DNA from: an uncultured bacterium
Lineage (GTDB): Bacteria; Verrucomicrobiota; Kiritimatiellia; RFP12; UBA1067
Assembly (NCBI GenBank): GCA_902779075.1
Contig: CACZAK010000029.1
Location: 14,636 to 78,635 of the forward strand
Length of the DNA: 64,000 nucleotides
Reading direction: 5' to 3'
Shown here one piece after another: positions 33,940-40,667 of the stretch (within the stretch, counting starts at the first letter, position 1; every line of letters starts with the position of its first letter). Below the pieces are notes generated by a model. That model searched no databases, was not told where the DNA came from, and saw nothing but the letters and a program-made list of their open reading frames with translations. Both the position numbers and the translations under genes were made by a program.

Positions 33940-36665
33940 GGGAGGTTCTCTGGTTGTTCAAAGTGTTTTTCGGGGCGGACGGCGCGGGGCGCCGTCCCTA
34001 CCAGATGGATGTCAGGGGCGATTTTCCCGCCCGTGCATACGTCGAGACGTTCGACGACGATGCAGTCCGGAGCGGCAACCATAAAGAGTGCCTGATGCGA
34101 ATCATGGTCGCCCTTCGGCCGCGGCAGCCACGTCTCAATCTGGTAGAAGAGCGAAGGTATCGCAATCGCGGCGAAGCCCCCCGACACGAACGACGTGTCG
34201 TTGGTGGCGGAGATGTGGGCATGTCCGCAGACGGCGATCGTATTCGGCGTGTTCGTGAGGAATGCGAGCGATACGCCGTCGTCCCACGAGATTTCGTCAC
34301 CGCATCCGAGCCGTGCGAACAGCCCGCGATACGCGCGATGTTGCGAAAACACGTGCAGCCACGGTTTGCGGGCCGCCCGGTGGTCGGCCCCTACCGGTTC
34401 GCACGGTAGGGCGCGACCACCGGGCGCGCCGCCATCTGGCAAGAAATGCACAAGCGTGAACTCGCATCCCTTTACCGTGCGCCGCACTACCGGCTCGAAC
34501 GGCTCGCCAAAGGCGAGCCGCCACGCGACGTCCGGCCCGATGTGCGGAATGTAATCCGCCCAGCGCCCCTTTGCGACAACCTCGCGTTGCCGCACCTTGA
34601 AGTTGAGCGCCGTATCGTGGTCGCCGTAGTGAAAGAGGCGCACGACCGGCTCGCCGTCGGAGCGACGGTTTCCGGGAAATACCTCGTTCCACGCGGTTGC
34701 GACCTGCTTCAGCTCGGAGAGAAGCCCTAGGTCGGTCAAGTCTCCGGCGGCGATTACGGCGTCGGCCCTCTTCACGTTGAAGAGCCGCAACGCACGCTTG
34801 AGATCGGAGGCGTCGTTGTCGTCGCCGACGTGGACGTCGGCGATCAGACCGATGCGGACGGCGCGGGGCGCCGTCCCTACCGGTTCGCACGGTATGGCGG
34901 TCGCCCCGCGATCGCCGAATTTCCGGAACAGCGGCTCCACATACTCGCGCTGGAAGAGCGTGATGCGCCGCGCCTCGAGCGAGCCGACGGCGACCTTCGC
35001 CTCCGCCGCGCGGAGAAGCGCGGCGAGGCGCGAGAGCACCTCCGGCGAATAGATCTTCGTACGCAGCTCATCCTCTGTCGGCGCCTTGCACACACCGGGA
35101 CCGAGCGGCGTGTCGTAGGGATGGGCGACGACCTTCATCCAGCAGCTTTCCAGCGTATCGAAGAACTCAGCCATCTCCGCCGCCGCCGCGCCGAACATGA
35201 GCCGGTGGTGTTCTGCGAGGATTGCCTCGACGTCGGTCTCGGGATTCCAGCAGACGCGCGAAAAGACGTAGTAGTTGAGGTAATTGTATAGCCATCTGTC
35301 GCTTTCGCTCTCTGCGAACGCGCCCGTCACGTGCGGCGCGACGGCGCGGTAGTACGCCGCCCACGCGCGCGGCGCAAACTGCGGGATGTCCTTCATCTCG
35401 AGGTTCCAGCAATCCACCTTGTCGGGATAGTTCCAGAGAGAGACCTTGCGTCCGAGCTTTTCGTGCCAGCGGCGTACTTCGTCCCGTTCGCGCGCGCCGA
35501 TTGCCGTGCCTTCGGCCCAGGGGCCACGCCGCGCCACGAACACGTCCACGTTTCCGGGAATATCGTTCGTGGGAATGCGCGCGTAGGGAATGTACGACAT
35601 CTGCGAGACGCGCGCGCGGGTGAAGCGGGCTGCGAGGCGGTTCGCAAGTTCGGCGGTGCGCCGCCAGACGAGGTCGGTAGCGAAACCTGTATCCGTTTTC
35701 GAAAATGGAATGTTATTGGCGCACCAGTCGCATTTGCAGTGCCGCGCCCACGTGAAACCGTCCTTCGGCATGGCGTCAAAGACGGGAGGCCACGCCGGTA
35801 GGGCGGTTTCGATGAAACCGCCGCCCGGTAGGGCGCGACCACCGGGCGCGCCGCCAATGATCGCACAGGCGTTGGTGTAAATCGCGTCCCAGGTCTCCGG
35901 TGAGAGGCAATGCGTCTTCGCGCCGTGGCAACACCTGAGGTGATAGGTTTCCATCCGGAGGCGATACCAGTTGAGTCGCTTGAAGGCGGTTTCATCCATC
36001 CCGCCGAGCAAGTCACGCGCGACGGGTCCGTCGGCATAGCCGTAACGGCGCACGGAGAAGGCGGGGGCTTCTTCGATGCGGTCTTCGGGCACGGCGATGC
36101 GCGCCGCCTTCGGAATGCATGTGCCGAGTTCGCCGGGGAAATACATGCGCACGCCTGCGAAGCGTTCGAGGAAGGCATACACGCCGAAGAGCGTGCCGCG
36201 TCGGAAACAGGGCTGCCACGGGGCCTCGTCGGGCAGCGCGGCGGTGGCGGCGGGATCTGGGGGATCGTCGTCGTTTCCGACGATGCGCACAACATTCGAG
36301 CACGCCTCGATGACGTAGGCATCATCTGGCCCCGCCGGTAAGGCGGTTTCGATGAAACCGCCACCTGGTAGGGCCCGCTCGCCGAGCGGGCCGCCGCCCA
36401 GCACGATTGCCGTCTTGCCGGATGTGCGTTGCGCGACAACCGGCAGCGGCGCGCCGAGGATGCGCGCGAGGAAGCAATTCAGCTCCTCGGCCGCGATCCG
36501 AGTGGCCGAGGGCGCACCGGCCGACAAAACGATTTCTGAGGAGCGGTCGATTATAATCACCGGATTTTCCGCAAAGGCCGCAAAAAAGGCAAAAAGAGCA
36601 AGGCGAGGCAGGCAAAACCCGAACCGCTTTGTGACCTTTGTAATCTCTGTGGCTGAAAACATCAT
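33936..36665 (-). CDS. DUF4838 glycan-associated protein fused to a metallophosphoesterase
   Basis: The start ATG at 36665 overlaps the TGA of the upstream gene. Residues 1-30 include a hydrophobic export signal. Residues about 35-170 resemble the alpha-glucuronidase N-terminal fold (SATRIAAEELNCFLARILG), followed by a DUF4838 region to about 590 (GTLFGVYAFLERFAGVRMYFP; HCKCDWC). A calcineurin-like metallophosphoesterase fills 610-900, with IADVHVGD, AGDLTD, YGDHD and CGHAH metal-binding motifs. The two halves are joined by a palindromic repeat (34854-34905), and five such elements lie in this single gene, encoding segments such as PGGRALPGGGFIETALPA. A secreted glycan-processing role is inferred from context. 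Confidence 0.75.
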   Translation of the reverse strand: MMFSATEITKVTKRFGFCLPRLALFAFFAAFAENPVIIIDRSSEIVLSAGAPSATRIAAEELNCFLARILGAPLPVVAQRTSGKTAIVLGGGPLGERALPGGGFIETALPAGPDDAYVIEACSNVVRIVGNDDDPPDPAATAALPDEAPWQPCFRRGTLFGVYAFLERFAGVRMYFPGELGTCIPKAARIAVPEDRIEEAPAFSVRRYGYADGPVARDLLGGMDETAFKRLNWYRLRMETYHLRCCHGAKTHCLSPETWDAIYTNACAIIGGAPGGRALPGGGFIETALPAWPPVFDAMPKDGFTWARHCKCDWCANNIPFSKTDTGFATDLVWRRTAELANRLAARFTRARVSQMSYIPYARIPTNDIPGNVDVFVARRGPWAEGTAIGARERDEVRRWHEKLGRKVSLWNYPDKVDCWNLEMKDIPQFAPRAWAAYYRAVAPHVTGAFAESESDRWLYNYLNYYVFSRVCWNPETDVEAILAEHHRLMFGAAAAEMAEFFDTLESCWMKVVAHPYDTPLGPGVCKAPTEDELRTKIYSPEVLSRLAALLRAAEAKVAVGSLEARRITLFQREYVEPLFRKFGDRGATAIPCEPVGTAPRAVRIGLIADVHVGDDNDASDLKRALRLFNVKRADAVIAAGDLTDLGLLSELKQVATAWNEVFPGNRRSDGEPVVRLFHYGDHDTALNFKVRQREVVAKGRWADYIPHIGPDVAWRLAFGEPFEPVVRRTVKGCEFTLVHFLPDGGAPGGRALPCEPVGADHRAARKPWLHVFSQHRAYRGLFARLGCGDEISWDDGVSLAFLTNTPNTIAVCGHAHISATNDTSFVSGGFAAIAIPSLFYQIETWLPRPKGDHDSHQALFMVAAPDCIVVERLDVCTGGKIAPDIHLVGTAPRAVRPEKHFEQPENLP
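33975..34002. repeat. Palindromic element near the DUF4838 gene 3' end
   Basis: GGACGGCGCGGGGCGCCGTCC followed by CTACC (written here in two parts); it encodes VGTAPRAVRP just before the stop codon. Variant with a GGGCGCC centre, like the element at 34854. Confidence 0.7.
34371..34433. repeat. Paired inverted palindromic elements in the phosphoesterase domain
   Basis: Two elements with the CCGGTGGTCG core lie head to head around GGTTCGCAC, so the whole 63 bp forms a larger inverted repeat. They encode GGAPGGRALPCEPVGADHRA, an insertion before the HVFSQHRAYRG part of the enzyme. Confidence 0.75.
34854..34905. repeat. Palindromic elements at the DUF4838/phosphoesterase junction
   Basis: A GGCGCGGGGCGCC hairpin plus CTACCGGTTCGCACGGTA lies exactly between the two domains and encodes ATAIPCEPVGTAPRAVR. 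The phosphoesterase fold begins at once with IGLIADVHVG. Confidence 0.75.
35797..35855. repeat. Two tandem palindromic elements in the DUF4838 region
   Basis: GGTAGGGCGGTTTCGATGAA then ACCGCCGCCC, directly followed by a GGTAGGGCGCGACCACCGGG element. Together they encode GGAPGGRALPGGGFIETALP. Confidence 0.75.
36337..36395. repeat. Two tandem palindromic elements near the DUF4838 gene 5' end
   Basis: A GGTAAGGCGGTTTCGATG-type element and a GGTAGGGCCCGCTCGCCGAG element stand side by side, encoding GGPLGERALPGGGFIETALP. The first is a near copy of the one at 35797. Confidence 0.75.
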
Positions 36666-37912
36666 TCGCCCTCGAACGTGAGCGAGCCAAGCGGCTTGAG
36701 GTGGATGCAGAAGCGCGTGGAGTAGAGCGCTGAATCTGGTGCCGCCATCTGCCGACGGCACGGCAGAAGGTCGTAGATTGCCGTCTTATTGCCATCCCCG
36801 TTGGCGCTCTTAATTATTCTCCACGTACCGCCCGAAACGCCCACGGGATCGGTACTGGCGTCAGGCAGTCCATAGTCTGGGAATGTATATGTTCCCGTGT
36901 TCTTCGCCGTATCGAGCGTCCATTCGCCCGCAAGTCCCGAAGCGTCGAAGATTCCCCAAGCGTTGGCGGATTTTCTGCCTACCGTACCCTGCGGCGCGGG
37001 GCCAGGATTGCCGTACCAGGCGACGATCTCATTCACATGGTTACTGATGGTTGAAAGGTCTTCCTCCATCGTACCACCCGTCGGCCAGAAGGTCGTGGTG
37101 TTAGCACGGGCGGCCACTTCCCACTGCTCCTCCTCGCAGAGATCGACAAGCAGACCCTCGCCGACCTTCGCGCGCAGCTTTGCGACAACGGAATCCGGCG
37201 CAACCTTGTATCCCGTCGTCGGCCAATCACCATGATCTGCGGTCTTCTCGCCACGTAGCGCGTTGTACGCGAGAGTCTTGGGAATGTAGCTCTCGCTCTG
37301 CGTTACCCCCACAAGGCAGGCATGTTGCGCCTCCGTATACTTGTAGATGCCGACGTAGAAATCACTCGTGAAAGTCACCGTCCGGCGATTGCAGTTGGTC
37401 GTCGTCACAGAACCTGGATTGTAGTGTTTCAGGTGCCTGAACGTCTCCAGCGGCTCCCCCAGCGTGTACGTTCCCGCGGGAATCCGCCTGAACACCATCT
37501 TCGACGACTTGTGCTCGGCGGTCCAGCCGCCGGCGGGCACATCTGGAAGAAACTCGTAGCCGCCATTCACGAGATTGACGACGATGTAATTATGCGCAGC
37601 AGCCGAGGCGTTCGAGACCGCCACGGTGAAGCCCGTCAGCGTCTTGCCGGCGAACGGCGAGGTGGCGGGATCCCACGTGAAACGGCGCTGCCCGGGCGCA
37701 CAATCGAAGAGCGTGCCGAGGCGGTAAGGCGTGGGATGCGCATCCCACGTCGCCGTCACCTCGACATCGCTCGTTTCGCCGGATAGTACGAAATCCACGT
37801 CCACCTTCTCGTTCCACGGCCACCGCTGGTTCACGAGTACCTGCGAGACTGCAGATTCGGCAAACGTGCCAAGAACCACAGAAAAGGCCAACAATCCAAT
37901 CACGTTCTTCAT
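36662..37912 (-). CDS. Secreted SUMF1/formylglycine-generating-enzyme-like protein
   Basis: A signal peptide (MKNVIGLLAFSVVLGTFA) precedes an Ig-like domain (about 20-120) and a SUMF1/FGE-sulfatase fold (about 140-416): KMVFRRIPAGTYTLG, FYVGIYKYTEAQHACLVG, DLCEEEQWEVAARA, and ANAWGIFDASGLAGEWTLD matching the GNVWEW region. True FGEs activate sulfatases, but many homologues in this group have lost the catalytic cysteines; a C-terminal Cys pair is not obvious here. It overlaps the next gene (ATGA) and starts 3 bp after its upstream neighbour ends. Confidence 0.8.
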   Translation of the reverse strand: MKNVIGLLAFSVVLGTFAESAVSQVLVNQRWPWNEKVDVDFVLSGETSDVEVTATWDAHPTPYRLGTLFDCAPGQRRFTWDPATSPFAGKTLTGFTVAVSNASAAAHNYIVVNLVNGGYEFLPDVPAGGWTAEHKSSKMVFRRIPAGTYTLGEPLETFRHLKHYNPGSVTTTNCNRRTVTFTSDFYVGIYKYTEAQHACLVGVTQSESYIPKTLAYNALRGEKTADHGDWPTTGYKVAPDSVVAKLRAKVGEGLLVDLCEEEQWEVAARANTTTFWPTGGTMEEDLSTISNHVNEIVAWYGNPGPAPQGTVGRKSANAWGIFDASGLAGEWTLDTAKNTGTYTFPDYGLPDASTDPVGVSGGTWRIIKSANGDGNKTAIYDLLPCRRQMAAPDSALYSTRFCIHLKPLGSLTFEGE

Positions 37913-37915
37913 AGT

Positions 37916-38686
37916 CTACCTCAAGAAGATTTTCAAGCCAATGTACAGCGGCCAGGCGATGTCATAGCCCGAATCGCCCGATTCGCCTAGCCATGCCGGA
38001 TCGAACGCATACACGCGCGGCGTCTGCAACTTCGCCAGCTCGCGCTCTGGCGTGTCCATCGCCGCGCGCACCGTAATCGGCTCGCCGCCCACGCCGGCGA
38101 CGTAGGCAAGCGTCGCCGTCTCGCGCGCAACCTCGCGCCCGCCACCCGACTGTACGAGCGTCACGTCGACGAGAGTTTCGCCGCCCGGTCGGGCGCGATC
38201 ACCGAGCGCACCGAGAGAACCACGGACCGCCCGGTGGTCGGCCCCTACCGTGCCGCGCGCAACCTCGACCGTCGAAGTCGTGCGCAACATACGGTTGGAG
38301 AATGTTAGCGTCGCAGAGTCCGCGCCTTCCTCCCACGACCATTCAAGGGGCGCAGCGCGGTCGTGGACGGTCTGCCAGAGTCGCATGTCGGATTTCGATC
38401 TGATCGTCGTCCCGGCGAAGGCCGAAAGACCACACAGCAGCACGAGCGGCAGGTACTTCTTCACCATGTTGCGCGCGACTTTCAGGGCCTGCGCGGCGCG
38501 GCTGAGGTTCCGCCCGTACTTGTCGAACACGCGTCGGACGTGTCGGCGGACCGCCGCGTCGAGCTCGTCGGGGAGCGCGCTGTCGGCGACCGATTTCATG
38601 AGCGGAAGCACTTTCTGCTGCTGCGACTCGCTCGCCGCCACAGCATACTCGGTCCAGCCGTAACCCGTCAAAATTAGGTTGTCCAT
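37916..38686 (-). CDS. Fis-type HTH segment fused to a secreted-protein N-terminus
   Basis: Residues 1-75 are cytoplasmic-looking and end in a Fis-like helix-turn-helix: RNLSRAAQALKVARNMVKKYL. With no break the text becomes a signal peptide, MVKKYLPLVLLCGLSAFAG, and then a secreted Ig-like domain (SATLTFSNRMLRTTSTVEVA; GGETLVDVTLVQSGGGREVA). A regulator ending in a normal VKKYL helix and a second gene starting MVKKYLPLV would fuse in this way if the DNA between two similar sequences were lost. It is the first gene of the operon, 28 bp downstream of a good promoter. Confidence 0.55.
   Translation of the reverse strand: MDNLILTGYGWTEYAVAASESQQQKVLPLMKSVADSALPDELDAAVRRHVRRVFDKYGRNLSRAAQALKVARNMVKKYLPLVLLCGLSAFAGTTIRSKSDMRLWQTVHDRAAPLEWSWEEGADSATLTFSNRMLRTTSTVEVARGTVGADHRAVRGSLGALGDRARPGGETLVDVTLVQSGGGREVARETATLAYVAGVGGEPITVRAAMDTPERELAKLQTPRVYAFDPAWLGESGDSGYDIAWPLYIGLKIFLR
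38180..38250. repeat. Two opposed palindromic elements in the HTH/secreted fusion gene
   Basis: An element with CCCGGTGGTCGGCCCCTACC (38229-38248) and a decayed one with CCCGGTCGGGCGCGATCACC lie close together. They encode TVGADHRAVRG and GALGDRARPGG, the same peptide forms as in the DUF4838 gene. Confidence 0.7.
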
Positions 38687-38713
38687 CGTTCTTCCTTTCC
38701 TGATCCGAAAGAG

Positions 38714-38743
38714 ATTGTATCAAAATCAGACCACCGAGGTCAA
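38714..38743 (-). promoter_or_regulatory. Promoter of the HTH-SUMF1-DUF4838-GntR-transporter operon
   Basis: On the minus strand TTGACC (38738-38743) and TACAAT (38714-38719) are 18 bp apart, one of the best sigma70 matches in the window. Five co-directional genes with overlaps or short gaps follow down to 31408. Confidence 0.7.
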
Positions 38744-38866
38744 ATTGTGGTTGTAATCAATCAGTAAAATGCAGTCCTGCCCTGCGTGCGTGAGGCGCAG
38801 GTGCCTGTACGTCAGGAAGAGGGACATCGGGAGGCGCTTCTTGCCGTTGCGCGCATCCTCCAGGAC

Positions 38867-38986
38867 TTACGCCTTGACCGAGCCTTTGAAGACATCTGTC
38901 TTCGTCGCGTAGTTGATCTTCAGGTAAGAGAGGTTGGTCTTATTTCTGGACGCCGCTGCAAGCAATACCGTGAACCTCTTCGACAT
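38867..38986 (-). pseudogene. Remnant of the BspA C-terminal module
   Basis: A 39-codon frame reads MSKRFTVLLAAASRN, then KTNLSYLKINYATKTDVF and KGSVKA, then TAA. This matches the NLSAMKLTYTPKKGTFKGSFKVY part of the C-terminal module in the two giant proteins at 19-31 kb, and after the stop the frame continues with VLEDARNGKKRL where those proteins have ALEGEGNATKLKK. It looks like a decayed copy cut down to its end, in the gap between the operon promoter and pyrD. Confidence 0.55.
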
Positions 38987-38988
38987 TT

Positions 38989-39903
38989 CTACTCCGTGGA
39001 TAGCGCACCGGTGAGCTGCGAGACGGACTCAAACCCATGCCGCTCGCAGTAGTCCACGAGGCCATCGTAGACGGCGGCGACAACGCCCGGATCGGTAAAG
39101 GTCGCGGTGCCCACGGCCACCGCCGTCGCGCCCGCGAGGAAGAACTCGATAGCGTCCTTCGCCTCGTAGATGCCGCCCATCGCGAGGATTGGGAGCTTCG
39201 TGACATTGTGCGCGTCGTAGACGAGCTTCACCGCCGCCGGATGCACGCAGCGTCCGGAAAGCCCGCCCGTACGGTTCGCAAGCACGGGCCGACGCGTCTC
39301 GACGTCGATCACCATCGCGGGAATCGTGTTGATGAGCGAGAGGGCGTTAGCCCCCCCGTCCTCGCACGCCCTGACATACGGCGTAATGGACGGCACGTTC
39401 GGCGCGAGCTTTACGAGAAGCGGACGCTTCGTCGCCGCGCGCACGGCAGAGACAACCTTGCACAGCACCTCCGGATCCTGCCCGAAGGTGTGTCCGCCCG
39501 CCTTGACGTTGGGACAGCTCACGTTCATCTCAATCGCGTCCACCGCGTCGCCCATCCGCGCGGCGACCTCCGCGTACTCCTCGATCGTGCCGCCCCAGAT
39601 GTTGGCGATCATGGGGACGTCAGGTACCTGCTTCCGGTACCACGGCACGGTGTACTTGAGGAAATGCTCCACGCCCGTCCCCTGTAGGCCGATGGCGTTC
39701 ACGAGCCCACCCGGCACCTCCGCGTGACGCGGCATCTGGTTGCCGGGCCAGGGGTCGAGTCGAATGCCCTTCGCCGTCACCGCGCCGAGCTTTGAGTAGT
39801 CGACCGCGCCAACGTATTCGAAACCGTAGCCGAACGTGCCGCTCGCCGTGGCGACGGGGGAGCGCATCTTCAGTCCGCCGAGATCGACTTCCATGTTCAC
39901 CAT
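38989..39903 (-). CDS. pyrD: Dihydroorotate dehydrogenase, class 1B catalytic subunit
   Basis: It oxidises dihydroorotate to orotate in pyrimidine synthesis, passing electrons via PyrK to NAD. The 304-residue product has VATASGTFGYGFEY, GGLVNAIGLQGTGVE, EMNVSCPNVKAGG (catalytic region), RPLLVKLAPNV and the FMN-binding LPILAMGGIYEAKDAIEFFLAGA. The start ATG at 39903 lies within the last codons of pyrK (7 bp overlap); a longer frame to 40092 is antisense-style overlap and not used. Confidence 0.95.
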   Translation of the reverse strand: MVNMEVDLGGLKMRSPVATASGTFGYGFEYVGAVDYSKLGAVTAKGIRLDPWPGNQMPRHAEVPGGLVNAIGLQGTGVEHFLKYTVPWYRKQVPDVPMIANIWGGTIEEYAEVAARMGDAVDAIEMNVSCPNVKAGGHTFGQDPEVLCKVVSAVRAATKRPLLVKLAPNVPSITPYVRACEDGGANALSLINTIPAMVIDVETRRPVLANRTGGLSGRCVHPAAVKLVYDAHNVTKLPILAMGGIYEAKDAIEFFLAGATAVAVGTATFTDPGVVAAVYDGLVDYCERHGFESVSQLTGALSTE

Positions 39904-40667
39904 ACGAGGTCCTCCGCCCTGAACACCGGTCCTTCCACACAGCAGCGCGAGTTTCCGCGCACCGTCTTCTGTATGCAGGCGTAACACGCTCCGACGCCGC
40001 AGACCATGTGCCGGTCCATCGAGATCCAGCCCGGCATCTTCGCAGCCACGGCGCGGTCGGCGACGGCCTTCAGGAGGCCATCCGGACCACACGTGAAGAG
40101 TTCAAAAGTTTCGCCCCGCGCGCGCAAGCCGTCCAACACCGCGTCGAGCGGCCCCGTCACGAAACCCTTCTCGCCCGCGCTGCCGTCATTCGTCGCGATG
40201 CGCACATCCACGTCGAGTGCGGCGAAGCGGTCGAGCGCGAGCAGGTCGTCCTTAGTGCGTCCACCCACGAACAGAATCGCGCGCGGATCATTCAGGCGCT
40301 TCGCGAGAAAGTGGAGCGGCGCCACGCCGTAGCCGCCGCCCACAAGAAGCGGCACGCCCTTCGACGACGAGGGGAAGCCGTGTCCGAGCGGCCCCATAAC
40401 CTCCACCGTATCGCCCACAAGCACCTTTGAGAGCGCCGCCGTACCGCGGCCCACGACCTTGTAGAGCAGCGTCACGCGGCCCGCGTCAGCGTCGAACACG
40501 CTGAAGGGACGCCGCAGGGCGGTCGACTCCAGACCCGGCACGCGCACATGAACGAACTGCCCCGGCGTGAGATCTGCCGCGAGACGTGGCGCCTCCAGTA
40601 CGAGGAAACGGTACCCCGGCCCGGCATCCTCGTGTGAGGCTACAACTGATTTTTCATTGATTGCCAT
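39897..40667 (-). CDS. pyrK: Dihydroorotate dehydrogenase electron-transfer subunit
   Basis: PyrK carries FAD and a 2Fe-2S cluster and links PyrD to NAD. The 256-residue product has the FAD motif RRPFSVFDAD (about residue 53), the NAD-binding GVPLLVGGGYGVAPL (about 104-118), FTCGPDGLLKAV, and the iron-sulphur cysteines CGVGACYACIQKTV plus CC near the end (about 222-243). Its ATG overlaps the ileS stop (TAATG) and its end overlaps pyrD, so the three are translated as a unit. Confidence 0.95.
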   Translation of the reverse strand: MAINEKSVVASHEDAGPGYRFLVLEAPRLAADLTPGQFVHVRVPGLESTALRRPFSVFDADAGRVTLLYKVVGRGTAALSKVLVGDTVEVMGPLGHGFPSSSKGVPLLVGGGYGVAPLHFLAKRLNDPRAILFVGGRTKDDLLALDRFAALDVDVRIATNDGSAGEKGFVTGPLDAVLDGLRARGETFELFTCGPDGLLKAVADRAVAAKMPGWISMDRHMVCGVGACYACIQKTVRGNSRCCVEGPVFRAEDLVW

